Shown here piece by piece: positions 20,668 to 31,765 of a stretch of DNA of 64,000 nucleotides. Source of the DNA: Citrobacter freundii. GTDB taxonomy: Bacteria; Pseudomonadota; Gammaproteobacteria; Enterobacterales; Enterobacteriaceae. Both the position numbers and the translations under genes were made by a program. The stretch lies in the NCBI RefSeq assembly GCF_011077955.1, contig NZ_JAALBX010000013.1:1-64000 (forward strand), given 5' to 3'. The notes below the pieces were generated by a model. That model was given only the letters and a program-made list of their open reading frames with translations, searched no databases and was not told the origin of the DNA. Each line of letters opens with the position of its first letter. Within the stretch, counting starts at the first letter, position 1.

Positions 20668-21537
20668 ATGACAGTTCTCAATCACCCCACTTGTAAACTT
20701 TTTACGGATTCTGCTCGCTATACGCAACTGTGCGCGTACTACGAGGAAGGACGCCGTACCGTCTGGATGATGTTACGCGCGCAGCCGCGCCCCTGCTTTA
20801 ACCATGCGCTCATAGAGGAAATCATGAACCTGGGCTATCTGGTGCAAAAGAGCGGCTTAGAGGTCGATTTCTGGGTGACCGGATCGCTGGTCCCGGGGAT
20901 CTATAACGCGGGGGGCGATTTACATTTCTTTGTCGACTGCATTAAAAACGGACGTCGTGAAGCGCTGCGTGCCTATGCGCGCGCCTGTGTGGATTGTGTT
21001 CATGCGGCGTCACGCGGCTTTGATACCGGCGCCATCAGCCTTGCGATGGTGGAAGGCAGCGCGCTTGGCGGCGGCTTTGAAGCGGCGCTGGCCCATCATT
21101 TTGTTCTTGCGCAAAGCGATGCGCGCATGGGCTTTCCAGAAGTCGCGTTCAACCTGTTTCCCGGTATGGGCGGGTATTCACTGGTCGCGCGTCGCTCCGG
21201 CATGCGGCTTGCTGAAAATCTTATCTTGACCGGTGAATCGCACACCGCGGAGTGGCACCAGCAGAATGGCTTAGTGGATGAGGTGTTTGAACCCGGGCAG
21301 GGGTATCTGGCGACCCGCACGTTCATCGATACGCTCACATTACGACTTAACGGCGTTCGCGCCATGTTGCGCGCCCGTCAGCGCGTTCTTAGTTTACCGA
21401 GGGCAGAATTAATGGATATTACTGAAGACTGGGTTGAGGCGGCGTTTTGCCTGCAACCGAAGGATGTCGCGTATATGGAACGTCTGGTATTGCTGCAAAA
21501 TCGCCACAATACCAGCGCGTTACGTAAAGCCAGTTAA
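20668..21537 (+). CDS. rpfF: DSF synthase RpfF (crotonase fold)
   Basis: A 289-residue enoyl-CoA hydratase/thioesterase homologue of the RpfF type, which makes cis-2-unsaturated fatty acid diffusible signal factors from acyl-ACP. The oxyanion segment [10 protein letters not shown] is near residues 79-88. The two glutamates of known RpfF active sites (Glu141 and Glu161 in Xanthomonas, 20 apart) correspond to Glu138 in GGGFEAALA and Glu158 in [18 protein letters not shown] 20668 is chosen over 20662 because the GAGG site is 7 bases away rather than 1. It converges with rpfR with a 4-bp overlap. E. coli has no counterpart here, so this is a lineage-specific addition. Confidence 0.92.
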   Translation: MTVLNHPTCKLFTDSARYTQLCAYYEEGRRTVWMMLRAQPRPCFNHALIEEIMNLGYLVQKSGLEVDFWVTGSLVPGIYNAGGDLHFFVDCIKNGRREALRAYARACVDCVHAASRGFDTGAISLAMVEGSALGGGFEAALAHHFVLAQSDARMGFPEVAFNLFPGMGGYSLVARRSGMRLAENLILTGESHTAEWHQQNGLVDEVFEPGQGYLATRTFIDTLTLRLNGVRAMLRARQRVLSLPRAELMDITEDWVEAAFCLQPKDVAYMERLVLLQNRHNTSALRKAS

Positions 21538-23519
21538 CGTCTGGCCTGATACCGTTTCAGCCAGCGCTCGAGAGCGGCAGCGGGCATTGGTTTAGCAAAA
21601 AGGAATCCTTGCCGTTCATTGACGCCGTTCTTGGTAAGAAAGGCGTCTTCTTTGGCGTTTTCTACGCCTTCAGCAATTACCTGTAAGTTCAGCGCCTGGG
21701 CGACCGCCACAATCGCACGAACCAGCGACTGCGATATCGATTGCTTATGGACGTTACTGACAAAGGTTTGGTCGAGCTTTATCGCGTCAATCGGAAAGCG
21801 CGCGAGCTGCGAAAGGGAGGAGTACCCCGTGCCAAAATCATCCAGATGAATTTGCGCACCCAGATTACTGAATTGCTGAATGACGGTGAGCGCCAGATCT
21901 TCATTTTCTATCAGGCAGCTTTCTGTTAATTCCACGTCAATCGGGCAATATTCAAATTTCAGATCCGAAAGCGCCTGTTTTAAATCGGTGAAAATAGTCT
22001 GATCGGCAAGCTGACGCGCAGACACGTTGACCGCCACCCGCAGATTTATTCCTTTATCGCGCCACTTCGCCGCCTGACGCACAACATCGAGCATCACCCA
22101 ACGTCCTAACGGGACGATTAATCCTGACTCTTCGGCATAGGAAATAAAATCCTGCGGCTGAATCAGCCCGCGCTCAGGGGACTCCCAGCGCACCAGGGCT
22201 TCCACGCTTCGCACGTCGCCGCGCCAGGTGATTTTGGGTTGATAGTGAATCACCAACTGATCGTTATCCAGCGCTTTGCGTAAGTTGGTATCAAGCCACA
22301 GGTATTCGAATACCCGCTGATTCATTTCCGGCGAGAAAACGCAGAATTTACCGCGTCCCCCTTCCTTGGCGGTGTACATCGCCGTATCGGCATTGCGGAT
22401 CACGCTTTCATGGTCGAGCCCGTGCTGTGGCACCAGCGCGATGCCCAGTGAACAACTGGTATAGACTTCGATAAGACCGATACGAAAAGGGGGTTTAAGG
22501 CGCGTCAGAATGCGCGAGGCCATGGCCTCAAGGGAGCTTTGCGAGGTATCGCTCGCGAGTACGATAAACTCATCCCCGCCAAGGCGCGCCAACACCTGGC
22601 CCTCTTCAAGGCAGCTTAAAATGGCCAGCGACACGGACTGCAACAGCTGATCGCCAAACATATGCCCGTAAGCATCGTTCACTTTCTTAAAATTATCTAA
22701 ATCGAGATAGACCACGCCGACCTGCGTTTCACCGCGCTTCGAAATCGCCTGGGTGATGAGCTCATAAATGGCGTTGCGATTAGGTAAACCGGTGACGGTG
22801 TCGGTATTCGCTAATACCCGCAGACGCTCCTGGGCGCGTCGCTCTTCGGTAATATCCGTACCCGAGCAGATAAGAAAAATTTCATTTTTACCGCTGCCGC
22901 TGTGCACGAATTTATTACGGAACAGAAAAAGCCGCTGGCCTTTGCGGGTTTTAATCCAGCGCTCGACTTCATAGGAATTGCCGTCGCGAAAAAATGTGGA
23001 AATATTGTGACGCGAGGCGGTGGCTTCCGTGGGGCTCATAAACAGTTTAAAAACATTCTGGCCTATGACCTCATGCTCTTTAAGCCCGGTATATTCTTCG
23101 CAAAGTCGGTTAAAACGCTGGATATTGCCCGCTTTATCAAGGATCACAATGACGGAATTGGCTTCGGATACCACTTGTTCCGCAAAGGACAACCCTTGCA
23201 CTAAATCGCGGGCGACGGAAGGGGTATCGTTCCAGGCCGATGCCGTGCCTCCCCATTCCCGGCGGGATATTTTTCTGCCAACCAGATGAAGCGTCAGCGG
23301 GGTGCCATACAACGACACATTGAGACTCACGCTTGAAGTAATTACCGTCATTTCACGAATTTGCAATGCCTGTTCAGACGTCAGGGTAATGACCTGACTA
23401 CTGTCGCCATCTTCAGTGGCTGATAATTGCAAAGCATTACTGTCCAGCGGGAGGCGCCAGTAAGGGCTGGCTGTTCCCAAATAGCGATACAGCAAGCTTT
23501 GCTCCAGGTCATCTTTCAT
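21534..23519 (-). CDS. rpfR: RpfR-type DSF receptor / c-di-GMP phosphodiesterase (PdeR homologue)
   Basis: A 661-residue protein with the same length as E. coli PdeR (YciR, Gmr). The N-terminal domain (about 1-95) corresponds to the RpfF-interaction region. It is followed by PAS (about 113-225), GGDEF (motif GGDEF at 314-318, intact) and EAL (EAL at 440-442; [10 protein letters not shown] later, intact). In RpfR the PAS domain binds DSF and stimulates c-di-GMP breakdown; in E. coli PdeR also acts in curli control. ATG 23519 is preferred over the upstream in-frame start because AGGAG lies 5 bases before it. Its convergent partner rpfF encodes the ligand synthase. Confidence 0.93.
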   Translation of the reverse strand: MKDDLEQSLLYRYLGTASPYWRLPLDSNALQLSATEDGDSSQVITLTSEQALQIREMTVITSSVSLNVSLYGTPLTLHLVGRKISRREWGGTASAWNDTPSVARDLVQGLSFAEQVVSEANSVIVILDKAGNIQRFNRLCEEYTGLKEHEVIGQNVFKLFMSPTEATASRHNISTFFRDGNSYEVERWIKTRKGQRLFLFRNKFVHSGSGKNEIFLICSGTDITEERRAQERLRVLANTDTVTGLPNRNAIYELITQAISKRGETQVGVVYLDLDNFKKVNDAYGHMFGDQLLQSVSLAILSCLEEGQVLARLGGDEFIVLASDTSQSSLEAMASRILTRLKPPFRIGLIEVYTSCSLGIALVPQHGLDHESVIRNADTAMYTAKEGGRGKFCVFSPEMNQRVFEYLWLDTNLRKALDNDQLVIHYQPKITWRGDVRSVEALVRWESPERGLIQPQDFISYAEESGLIVPLGRWVMLDVVRQAAKWRDKGINLRVAVNVSARQLADQTIFTDLKQALSDLKFEYCPIDVELTESCLIENEDLALTVIQQFSNLGAQIHLDDFGTGYSSLSQLARFPIDAIKLDQTFVSNVHKQSISQSLVRAIVAVAQALNLQVIAEGVENAKEDAFLTKNGVNERQGFLFAKPMPAAALERWLKRYQARR

Positions 23520-23776
23520 GGGTTCTCCTGAACCTGTTAAATTCACAGCCGCTGAATTTTATAACGAATATTGATGGGTGCTGGCAAGCGAGAGTTTGGC
23601 GTAAATACTTTGTTTTATTGCAATTTAATTTAGTTTCCGCGCTGCTATGAAGTGTAGCACTTAACGCAAACTTGCACGTCAATAATGACGCAGTCGTAGC
23701 GGCAGAATTCATTGTCAGAAAAAATAATGAGCAGAGGTGAAAAAGGCAGGCGGAATGGGGCGTGGTGAACCAGAAG

Positions 23777-23802
23777 TAAACTCCCCGACTTTCGCCGGGG
23801 AG
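23777..23802 (-). terminator. Terminator after rnb
   Basis: CTCCCCG pairs with CGGGGAG around ACTTTCGC, about 10 bp beyond the rnb stop; the minus-strand exit reads TTTACTTC. Confidence 0.65.
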
Positions 23803-23809
23803 ATGACGG

Positions 23810-25744
23810 TCAGACCGCAGGGCGAGCGATTACGCTGCGCGTTTCCATACGCACTTCGGCAATCGTGACATCAATCACATCCGTGACCTTATAAGCCACT
23901 TCGCCTTTAATTTGCACCGTACCGCTTTCCTGGCTGCATACCAGTTCGTCGCGCACAGCGTGCAGGAAAGGCGCGGGGATAAACGCCACGGCGCCATTGT
24001 CTACCAGGCGCACGCGCATGCCGCCACGGCTGATATCAATAATTTCCGCAGCGAAACGGGTATCGGTACCCGCTTTATCCTTCAGGAAGCGCGCATACAG
24101 CCAGTCGCCCACATCACGTTCTGCCATACGGTTGGCGCGACGGCGTTCAGCCATTGGCGTCAACACGTCATCCTGGGGACGGACGGCCGTTTCGCCTTTA
24201 ATAATAGCTTTCAGCAGGCGGTGGTTAATCATGTCGCCGTACTTACGAATCGGCGAGGTCCAGGTCGCGTAGGCTTCAAGACCCAGGCCAAAATGCGCGC
24301 CAGGCTCGGTGCTGATTTCAGCGAACGACTGGAAGCGACGAATACGGCTGTCGAGGAACCCGGTAGGCTGTGCGTCCAGTTCGCGGCGCAGTTTGCAAAA
24401 ACCTTCCAGCGTTAGTACTTCCTGGGCATCAACATGCATACCGTGGGATTGCAGCAGCGCCGCGAGTTGCTCGGTATTCGCCGGATCAAAGCCTGCATGG
24501 GTGTTATAAATCCCAAAGCCCAGTTTGTCGCGTAGCACAAGAGCGGCGCAGACGTTAGCGGCAATCATCGCTTCTTCAACAATGCGGTTCGCGATACGGC
24601 GCGGCTCGGCGACGATATCCAGAACCTCGCCTTTTTCACCCAGCACAAAGCGGTAATCAGGGCGGTCTTTAAACACCAGCGCGTGCTGGTGACGCCAGGC
24701 GTTGCGACGATTGCATACCTGCTCTAATAAGCGAATTTGCCCGGCAATGGCGTCGTTCTCAGGCTGCCAGTCGCCGCGCTTTTCCAGCCAGTCAGAGACA
24801 TTGTCATAAGCCAGTTTGGCTTTCGACTCAACGGTTGCGGCAAAGAAGTGAATATCGTCGGCAATCGCGCCGTCTTCCAGAATTGTCATACTACAGGCTA
24901 ACACCGGGCGGGATTCATGCGCGCGCAGCGAACACAGATCGTCTGACAGTTCACGCGGCAACATCGGGATGTTAAAGCCCGGCAGATAGTTAGTAAACGC
25001 GCGAACCCGGGCCATGCTGTCAAGCTTACTGTCGGGCGCAATCCAGGCGGTGGGATCGGCAATCGCAACCGTCAGCGCGAGGCTGCCGTTATCGAGCGCC
25101 TCAACGTACAGAGCATCATCCATATCTTCAGTGCTTGCACTGTCGATAGTGACGAAATCAAGCGCGGTAAGATCTTCACGCACCAGGCCTTCGTCCAGCA
25201 TCTCGGTCGCTACGCCGTTTGGCGCCTCACGCTCCAGATTGTGACGGGCAAGCGTGACCCACCAGGGGGCGAAATGGTCGTCGCCAAAGGTAATGTATTG
25301 GGTCAGTTCCGCATAGAAACCGCGGTCGCCTTTAAGGGGATGACGACGCATCTCAGCGACCGCCCAGTCGCCGTTCTGGAACTCATGCTCGACATTGCGG
25401 GCAGGGCGGCAGGAAATCACATCTTTAATCAGCGGGTGATCGGGCACAATGGACAGACGATCGTCTTTCTTTTGCACCCGGCCAACGAAACGCGTCAGAA
25501 AAGGTTCAATCAGCGCTTCAGGTTCCGCAGATTCTTTCTCTTTTTCGGTGTGGATGACGGCGCTGATTCGGTCGCCATGCATCACTTTTTTCATTTGCGG
25601 CGGCGGAATAAAGTAACTTTTTTGCGCGTCAACTTCGAGAAAACCAAATCCTTTTTCGGTGGCTTTTACCACGCCTTCAGCGCGTGGTGTCTGTGAATGC
25701 AGTTGCTGTTTAAGCTGCGCTAGCAGCGGGTTATCCTGAAACAT
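23810..25744 (-). CDS. rnb: Exoribonuclease II
   Basis: A 644-residue RNase II, the processive 3'-to-5' hydrolase of single-stranded RNA. Two N-terminal cold-shock domains (with GFGFLEVD near 32) are followed by the RNB catalytic domain, which contains the acidic metal-binding block ([18 protein letters not shown], near residues 190-210). A C-terminal S1 domain ends the protein. Length equals that of E. coli Rnb. A monocistronic unit with its own terminator. Confidence 0.97.
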   Translation of the reverse strand: MFQDNPLLAQLKQQLHSQTPRAEGVVKATEKGFGFLEVDAQKSYFIPPPQMKKVMHGDRISAVIHTEKEKESAEPEALIEPFLTRFVGRVQKKDDRLSIVPDHPLIKDVISCRPARNVEHEFQNGDWAVAEMRRHPLKGDRGFYAELTQYITFGDDHFAPWWVTLARHNLEREAPNGVATEMLDEGLVREDLTALDFVTIDSASTEDMDDALYVEALDNGSLALTVAIADPTAWIAPDSKLDSMARVRAFTNYLPGFNIPMLPRELSDDLCSLRAHESRPVLACSMTILEDGAIADDIHFFAATVESKAKLAYDNVSDWLEKRGDWQPENDAIAGQIRLLEQVCNRRNAWRHQHALVFKDRPDYRFVLGEKGEVLDIVAEPRRIANRIVEEAMIAANVCAALVLRDKLGFGIYNTHAGFDPANTEQLAALLQSHGMHVDAQEVLTLEGFCKLRRELDAQPTGFLDSRIRRFQSFAEISTEPGAHFGLGLEAYATWTSPIRKYGDMINHRLLKAIIKGETAVRPQDDVLTPMAERRRANRMAERDVGDWLYARFLKDKAGTDTRFAAEIIDISRGGMRVRLVDNGAVAFIPAPFLHAVRDELVCSQESGTVQIKGEVAYKVTDVIDVTIAEVRMETRSVIARPAV

Positions 25745-25830
25745 AATTTCGCATTTTCGTGGCCAATTGAGCGGCTGACAGTTTTACGCGATTCCGGGGG
25801 TGTCAGCAAGCGATGTTTAGCCTGGAAATC

Positions 25831-27006
25831 TCACGCTTCGCCTGCGGGCACGGTATCGCCAAGCCCCATTTTTAAACGATTAAGCCATCCGCAAAAGCCT
25901 GCCCATACCAAAAGCGACAGCGCGCGCTGCGAAGAAATTCCTTGTTCCAGTAAAGGTTGAAAATGGGCCTGGCTAAACCTGTCGGGAGCACGAGTTAGCC
26001 ATTGTGTGGCCTGAATAATCGCTCGCTCCAGAGGATGATGGTGGCTCCAGGCTTGCAGGGCGCGTTCGCCATTACGCGCGGCTTCCGGCAGCCCCTCATC
26101 GCCGCGCCAGTGCGCCGCCGCATCATCAAAACACGACACGCTGCCGTTTATACGGGCGCTGATAAGCGTGGCGAGCAACGTGGTGTCAACACTGTCATGG
26201 TCTGCACGTAGCTGGGTCGTAAGATGCAATAACGGTTCAAGCGCCAGCGGGGCCTGAATCAGCAACGGCGCCAGCGCGCGCAGCGGCGGTGTTTGTTCGC
26301 AAAGCTGTAAGCGCGTCTGGAGGTTGTCGCTCGCAAGCGGGGTATCAAGGACGGTGAGATCGGTGTGCCATAGCGATCCCGGCTGGTGAAAGCGGTCTGG
26401 CGGCGCATCCTGTTGGATATCAATACCGGGAAGCCAGCGAACCGGGACGCCCATAGCCGCCTGAAATGCCGCAACCACCCGCGCCTGAAAACCCACAAAG
26501 CCGATAATATGATTAAACGTGACAATGTCACTTACTGACAGGCCCGCCTCTTCGAGTTGGCGTCGCAAACCGCAGTCTATCAAGGTCGGCTGGCTGGCAA
26601 GCTGGCGCGCGTACTGGGTAATGAGTGTCAGGCGGCGATTACTTTCGCGGGAAGAGTCAGGGCCGGGCAGCGGCGTCAGGCGGGCGGCGTAATGGTTGCA
26701 CAGGCGCTGAACGCCACAAACCTGCGCTACCGTCAGCGCAGTGCTCAGGCGATCGTAACTGCTGAGGGTATGAAGCCGGTTGGTCACCAGCGACTCCGGG
26801 AAAAACGCGGCGCTGAGTTTACGCGCGGTCGCGAGCCAGTCTTTGTGCGGTGCGAGCAGGGCGTCATCCACCGCGAGATCCAGCAAAAACCTGTCCTGAA
26901 CATGCGCGGCTTCCGGGACCAGTGATAACACATCATCAGGACGACGGCTTGACTGAGTTTCATGATACCAGTGGTTTTTGGCGGTATCGCGGCGGCGTTG
27001 TTCCAT
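25831..27006 (-). CDS. yciW: CMD-domain protein YciW
   Basis: A 391-residue protein matching E. coli YciW over its length, including the N-terminus KNHWYHETQSS. The middle (about 85-200) has an AhpD/carboxymuconolactone decarboxylase-like helical arrangement (VSDIVTFNHIIGFVGFQARV) but no CxxC pair at that point. In E. coli the gene belongs to the CysB regulon and is linked to cysteine metabolism; the biochemical activity is unresolved. GGGAAGCTC precedes ATG 27006. It lies between rnb and fabI, all on the minus strand. Confidence 0.9.
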   Translation of the reverse strand: MEQRRRDTAKNHWYHETQSSRRPDDVLSLVPEAAHVQDRFLLDLAVDDALLAPHKDWLATARKLSAAFFPESLVTNRLHTLSSYDRLSTALTVAQVCGVQRLCNHYAARLTPLPGPDSSRESNRRLTLITQYARQLASQPTLIDCGLRRQLEEAGLSVSDIVTFNHIIGFVGFQARVVAAFQAAMGVPVRWLPGIDIQQDAPPDRFHQPGSLWHTDLTVLDTPLASDNLQTRLQLCEQTPPLRALAPLLIQAPLALEPLLHLTTQLRADHDSVDTTLLATLISARINGSVSCFDDAAAHWRGDEGLPEAARNGERALQAWSHHHPLERAIIQATQWLTRAPDRFSQAHFQPLLEQGISSQRALSLLVWAGFCGWLNRLKMGLGDTVPAGEA

Positions 27007-27175
27007 GAGCTTCCCTTGAAAAAATGAAAGACCTGAAGCCAGGCCTGGTTCGCAGCCTTATCCTGGCGTAAGGGCCATGCGCCACAAAAGATTGTTCAGT
27101 GATAATTAAGATCGGAAAGCTATAAACCGCAGCGAGGGAAAAGGGTGAGGAAAACGATGGGGATAAAAAAATGGC

Positions 27176-27204
27176 AAAAAAAAGCAGACCGCAGTCTGCT
27201 TTTT
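27176..27204. terminator. Terminator after fabI
   Basis: AAAGCAGAC (27181-27189) pairs with GTCTGCTTT (27194-27202) around CGCA; A-rich on the left gives a long T run on the minus strand, ending fabI. Confidence 0.85.
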
Positions 27205-27217
27205 CGCGTAATTACGA

Positions 27218-28006
27218 TTATTTCAGTTCCAGCTCGTTCATCGCAGCGATACTGAAACCGCCGTCAACGTGAACCACTTCGCCGGTGATACCGCCGGAAA
27301 GGTCAGAGCACAGGAACGCCGCGCTGTTGCCCACGTCTTCAATAGTCACGGTACGACGGATCGGGGTGACGGCTTCGCAGTGAGCCAGCATTTTACGGAA
27401 GTCTTTAATGCCAGATGCCGCCAGGGTGCGGATCGGGCCTGCGGAGATGGCGTTAACGCGCACACCTTCCGGACCCATCGCATTCGCCATATAACGGACG
27501 TTTGCTTCCAGAGACGCTTTTGCAAGACCCATCACGTTGTAGTTCGGGATGGCGCGCTCTGCGCCCAGGTAGGACAGGGTCAGCAGGGCAGAGTTCGGGT
27601 TCAGCATGTCGCGGCAGGCTTTCGCCATCGCAACGAAGCTGTACGCGCTGATGTCATGCGCGATTTTAAAGCCTTCACGGGTTACGGCGTTAACGTAGTC
27701 GCCGTCCAGCTGATCCGCCGGCGCGAAGCCGATAGAGTGCACGAAACCGTCGAATTTCGGCCAGACTTTAGCAAGCTCAATGAACAGCGCGTTGATGCTT
27801 TCATCTTCGGCAACGTCACACGGCAGCACAATGCTGGAATCCAGTTGCGCGGCGAATTCTTCCACGCGGCCTTTCAGTTTTTCGTTCTGGTAGGTGAACG
27901 CCAGCTCGGCACCTTCGCGGCGCATAGCTTGTGCGATACCGTAGGCGATGGACAGTTTGCTGGCGACGCCAGTCACCAGAATGCGCTTACCGGTAAGAAA
28001 ACCCAT
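27218..28006 (-). CDS. fabI: Enoyl-[acyl-carrier-protein] reductase (NADH)
   Basis: A 262-residue FabI that performs the last reduction of each fatty-acid elongation cycle. The divergent SDR cofactor motif [12 protein letters not shown] is near residue 12. The catalytic Tyr146, Tyr156 and Lys163 fall in [18 protein letters not shown]. Gly93, the usual triclosan-resistance position, is in HSIGFAP and is unchanged. ATG 28006 gives the E. coli length of 262; a longer upstream frame is rejected. Its fatty-acid pathway supplies acyl-ACP, the precursor pool used by RpfF. Confidence 0.97.
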   Translation of the reverse strand: MGFLTGKRILVTGVASKLSIAYGIAQAMRREGAELAFTYQNEKLKGRVEEFAAQLDSSIVLPCDVAEDESINALFIELAKVWPKFDGFVHSIGFAPADQLDGDYVNAVTREGFKIAHDISAYSFVAMAKACRDMLNPNSALLTLSYLGAERAIPNYNVMGLAKASLEANVRYMANAMGPEGVRVNAISAGPIRTLAASGIKDFRKMLAHCEAVTPIRRTVTIEDVGNSAAFLCSDLSGGITGEVVHVDGGFSIAAMNELELK

Positions 28007-28110
28007 AGCATTAATCCTTATCTTCATTGTTGTGGCACCCGATTCACTGACCGGGCGCATTAAAACGCGGCGATTCTATCATGACTCGCCGAATCCGTTA
28101 ATCCGACCAC

Positions 28111-28929
28111 TCAACGCGTAACGCCGTGGTCGCGACGCCAGGCATCCGCGGTTAACGCTTCGCCGAAATGACTTGCGATCAAGCGTCGGGTTAAATCATG
28201 CAGCGGAGAGGCCAGCACATCGGCGGTACTTCCGCGTTCAACGACCTCGCCCTGATGCATCACCATGACCTGATCGCTGATATGCTTCATCATCCCGATA
28301 TGTTGGGTGACGTAAATATAGGCAATGCCCTGTTTTTCCTGCAATTCCAGCATCAAATTAATCAACTGCGACCGCATCGACATATCCAGTGACGCCAGCG
28401 CTTCATCGGCGATGATCACCTGCGGGCGCAGGATAAGCGCACGCGCGAGACCCAGACGCTGTTTTTGCCCCGGGGCCAGCATATGCGGGTAATAACTGGC
28501 GTGGTCAGGCAGCAAGCCCACCATACGCAGCGTATCGATAATCTGTTCTTTACGCAGCTCTGGCTCAAGCGTGGTATTAAGACGCAGCGGAAAATCCAGA
28601 ATTTGCGAAACCCGTTGCCGTGGGTTTAGCGACGTGGAAGGGTCCTGGAAGATCATGCGGATGCGCTGGCTGCGAAAGGAATAGTCGCCATAGTGCAATT
28701 TATGATCGTCAATCAGGACCTCACCGCTGGTGGGTTCCACCATGCCGGCCAGCATTTTGGCAAGCGTCGATTTTCCTGAGCCGTTTTCGCCGATAATCGC
28801 CAGCGTCTGTTTCTCTCGCAACGTAAAACTGAGCGGTTTGACCGCCTCGACCGTCTGGCGATGAAACCAGCCGGTACGGTAGCGAAAAGTTTTGCTGAGA
28901 TTGCGTACTTCAAGCAGTGTCTCGGCCAT
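28111..28929 (-). CDS. sapF: Peptide ABC transporter ATP-binding protein SapF
   Basis: A 272-residue ATPase of the sap transporter. Walker A is GENGSGKST (near 47), the signature is the variant APGQKQRLGLARA (near 160) and Walker B is VIIADEALASLD. Together with SapD it powers SapBC in the inner membrane. Last gene of the sapABCDF operon, one base after sapD. The variant signature, with AP in place of the usual LSGG start, is the same in E. coli. Confidence 0.96.
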   Translation of the reverse strand: MAETLLEVRNLSKTFRYRTGWFHRQTVEAVKPLSFTLREKQTLAIIGENGSGKSTLAKMLAGMVEPTSGEVLIDDHKLHYGDYSFRSQRIRMIFQDPSTSLNPRQRVSQILDFPLRLNTTLEPELRKEQIIDTLRMVGLLPDHASYYPHMLAPGQKQRLGLARALILRPQVIIADEALASLDMSMRSQLINLMLELQEKQGIAYIYVTQHIGMMKHISDQVMVMHQGEVVERGSTADVLASPLHDLTRRLIASHFGEALTADAWRRDHGVTR

Positions 28930-28930
28930 T

Positions 28931-29923
28931 TCACTCTTTCTCCATATTCAGCGGGAAATGGCAGGCGAAAAGGTGGCCTCTTGGCCCCGCAAGGCGCGGC
29001 GTTTCGACGCATTTTCGCTGGGCATAGGGGCAACGCGGCCCCAGGCGACAACCAATGGGTAAATGTTCCAGTAACGGAATAGCGCCCTGCAAGGTGTTCA
29101 GCCGACTTTTATGGGGCATCGGGCTTCCGAAATCGGGAATGGCGCGGATAAGCGCCTGGGTATAGGGATGATGGGGCATAGCGATAAGATCTTCGCTGGT
29201 CGCGGTTTCCACCGTCTGCCCGCAGTACATCACATTGATGCGATCGGCCCACTGGCTTAGCATTTGCAAGTCATGGCTTATCAGCAAAATCGTGGTGTTG
29301 TTATTTTGGTTCAACCGCGTCAACAGGCGAAATATCTGCGCCTGGGTAGTCGGTTCCATGGCGTTGGTTGGTTCATCGGCAATCAGCAGGCGCGGTTGGT
29401 TGGCAAGCGCGATAGCAATCATCACCTTCTGGCATTCGCCTTCGGTTAGCTCATAGGGAAAGCTGTTCATCGCATCTTTGTGATCTTTAATCCCAACGCG
29501 GTGTAGCAATTCGATAGCGCGTTGCTTGCGCCAACCAAAGCGTTGCCACCAGCGGCCTTTATAGGTCCAGGCCGGGATGTTCTGCATCAACTGACGTCCC
29601 ACTTTTTCCGACGGATCCAGACACGACTGCGGTTCCTGGAAAATCATGGACACGTTATGCCCTACCAGGCGACGGCGTTCGCGAGCCGACAGGCGCAGCA
29701 GATCGATATCGTCAAAACGCATACGATCAGCCGTGATACGCCAGTTATCTTTGGTTACGCCGCAAATCGCCTTGGCGATTAAGCTTTTGCCGGAACCCGA
29801 TTCGCCCACCAGCCCGCGAATTTCGCCTTCGGCAAGCGTCATGCTGACGCGGTCGACGGCTTTGACCCACTCTTCACCGGCTTTAAATTCAATGGTGAGA
29901 TTACGAATATCAAGTAATGGCAT
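28931..29923 (-). CDS. sapD: Peptide ABC transporter ATP-binding protein SapD
   Basis: A 330-residue ATPase of the dipeptide/oligopeptide transporter family. Walker A is [13 protein letters not shown] (near 40), Walker [15 protein letters not shown] (near 180). The variant signature [15 protein letters not shown] replaces LSGGQ, as in E. coli. The C-terminal extension has two cysteines in the [11 protein letters not shown] segment typical of OppD/DppD-like ATPases. In E. coli SapD also supports Trk potassium uptake. Starts within the stop of sapC (TAATG). Confidence 0.96.
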   Translation of the reverse strand: MPLLDIRNLTIEFKAGEEWVKAVDRVSMTLAEGEIRGLVGESGSGKSLIAKAICGVTKDNWRITADRMRFDDIDLLRLSARERRRLVGHNVSMIFQEPQSCLDPSEKVGRQLMQNIPAWTYKGRWWQRFGWRKQRAIELLHRVGIKDHKDAMNSFPYELTEGECQKVMIAIALANQPRLLIADEPTNAMEPTTQAQIFRLLTRLNQNNNTTILLISHDLQMLSQWADRINVMYCGQTVETATSEDLIAMPHHPYTQALIRAIPDFGSPMPHKSRLNTLQGAIPLLEHLPIGCRLGPRCPYAQRKCVETPRLAGPRGHLFACHFPLNMEKE

Positions 29924-30813
29924 TATTCCACCCCCGCATTAATGGCGCGTCGAATACCTTCGCCAAGCAGGTTGACCAGCAACACGCTGACCATGATAGC
30001 CACGCCCGGCAGCATCACCGTCCAGGGCGCGACATAGATCAATTCTAGCGCATCACCCAGCATCGCTCCCCATTCGGGCGACGGGAGCTGAGCGCCCAAA
30101 TCCAGAAAGCCCAGCGCGGCGATATCCAGTATCGCCATTGACAGCGAGCGCGTCACTTCGCTGACAAACACGGATGCCGTATTCGGCAGCACAGCGAACC
30201 ACAAAATATTCATCGTGGTCGCTCCGTCAAGGCGTGCCGCGACCACATACTCTTTTTCCAGCTCATCATGCACCATGCTGTACACCGAGCGCACAATACG
30301 CGGCAGCAAGGCCAGCCACACCGCAAACATGGCGTGCGACAACCCAGGCCCGGCGAAAGCCACCACGATGATGGCCAGCAGCAGCGACGGGATGGATAAC
30401 AGCGTATCGAGGATATGGTTCAACAACGCCGAGCGCAGACCATGCGTCGCGCCAGCGACCACGCCCAACACCAGGCCTACCATCGCTGCGGCAAGCGTGA
30501 CGATAAACGCGCCACCGACGGTCGGCGCCGCGCCGCTTAACAGACGGCTTAACACATCGCGGCCTAAATCGTCGGTGCCAAGGAAGAACGACACCTCGCC
30601 ATAGCGCGACCAGGAAGGCGGTAGCAGTTGATAGCCGAGAAACTGCTGATTGATATCGTACGGCGCGAACAGGCCACCAAACAGGCACAGCAGCGTCAAG
30701 CCCGCGCAGCCGTACAGGCCGACCATCGCCATGGTATCGCTGTAAAATTTGCGCCACACGGTGCGTAACGCACCCGGCGGGCGCTTTTCGCTGTAAACAT
30801 TATCGTAGGGCAT
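29923..30813 (-). CDS. sapC: Peptide ABC transporter permease SapC
   Basis: A 296-residue inner-membrane permease of the OppC/DppC type, with about six transmembrane segments. The EAA loop for contact with the ATPases is near residue 190 ([24 protein letters not shown]). It pairs with SapB. It overlaps sapB by 14 bp and sapD by one base, showing tight translational coupling within the operon. Confidence 0.96.
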   Translation of the reverse strand: MPYDNVYSEKRPPGALRTVWRKFYSDTMAMVGLYGCAGLTLLCLFGGLFAPYDINQQFLGYQLLPPSWSRYGEVSFFLGTDDLGRDVLSRLLSGAAPTVGGAFIVTLAAAMVGLVLGVVAGATHGLRSALLNHILDTLLSIPSLLLAIIVVAFAGPGLSHAMFAVWLALLPRIVRSVYSMVHDELEKEYVVAARLDGATTMNILWFAVLPNTASVFVSEVTRSLSMAILDIAALGFLDLGAQLPSPEWGAMLGDALELIYVAPWTVMLPGVAIMVSVLLVNLLGEGIRRAINAGVE

Positions 30814-31765
30814 ACCATTCCTTATGTTTCAGCGGGTTTGCCATCGCGCCAAGAATATCCGACAGCACGTTCACCACGATGACCAGTGAGCCTATCACCA
30901 TGACGCCTGCGGAAATCGCGGCATAATCCTGCTGGCGAATAGCGTTAATCAGCCAGCGGCCCAGACCCGGCCAGCTAAAGACGACTTCGGTTATCATCGC
31001 CAGCGTCAACATGGTGGAGAATTGAAGGCCAAGGCGTGGGATAACCGGCGGCAGGGCGTTATGCAGCACATGACGACGCAGTACCGTAAAGCGCGATAAA
31101 CCACGGGTCGCCGCCGCTTTGATGTAGTTTTGATCGAACACATCAATGGTGCTGAGGCGCATCAGGCGGATTACTTCCGTGGTGGGGGCGAGGGCAAGCG
31201 TCAACACTGGCAACACCATATGGCGCAGGGCACTCATCAGCATTTCGTCCCGCCATGGGGAGTCCGAAATCCAGGCGTCGATCAGGGCGAAACCGGTCAC
31301 CTGTTTCACTTCATAAAGCAGATCAAACCTGCCGGAGACCGGCAGCCAACCCAACGTCAGCGAGAAAAAGAGCGTTAAAAGCAGCGCCAGCCAGAAAACC
31401 GGAATGGAAAGGCCAATTAATGCTACGCCGCTGATAAAGCTATCCTGCCATTTGCCCCGCACGATCCCGGCCCACATCCCAACCGGGATGCCCACCAGCA
31501 GCGCGAAACCAAAGGCGAGGAAACATAACTCCATGGTGGCGGGAAACACCTCGCGCAACTGCTCGGTGATGGGCTGTCCGTTAATACTGGAGACGCCAAA
31601 ATCCCAGTGCAGGAGGCTGTCAAACCAGAACCACCACGCGTTCCAGAGCGATGCGCCTTGCAGCGGCGCATGTGGAGTAAAATAGCTCAGGCAAAACCCG
31701 ATGATGCTTAATAAGAACAGCGTAACCAGCAGCAACAGAAAGCGACGCAGTGTGAAAATAATCAT
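30800..31765 (-). CDS. sapB: Peptide ABC transporter permease SapB
   Basis: A 321-residue permease of the OppB/DppB type, about six transmembrane segments, with the EAA loop ([27 protein letters not shown]) near residue 215. It forms the channel with SapC. The start overlaps the sapA stop by 4 bp. Confidence 0.96.
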   Translation of the reverse strand: MIIFTLRRFLLLLVTLFLLSIIGFCLSYFTPHAPLQGASLWNAWWFWFDSLLHWDFGVSSINGQPITEQLREVFPATMELCFLAFGFALLVGIPVGMWAGIVRGKWQDSFISGVALIGLSIPVFWLALLLTLFFSLTLGWLPVSGRFDLLYEVKQVTGFALIDAWISDSPWRDEMLMSALRHMVLPVLTLALAPTTEVIRLMRLSTIDVFDQNYIKAAATRGLSRFTVLRRHVLHNALPPVIPRLGLQFSTMLTLAMITEVVFSWPGLGRWLINAIRQQDYAAISAGVMVIGSLVIVVNVLSDILGAMANPLKHKEWYALR

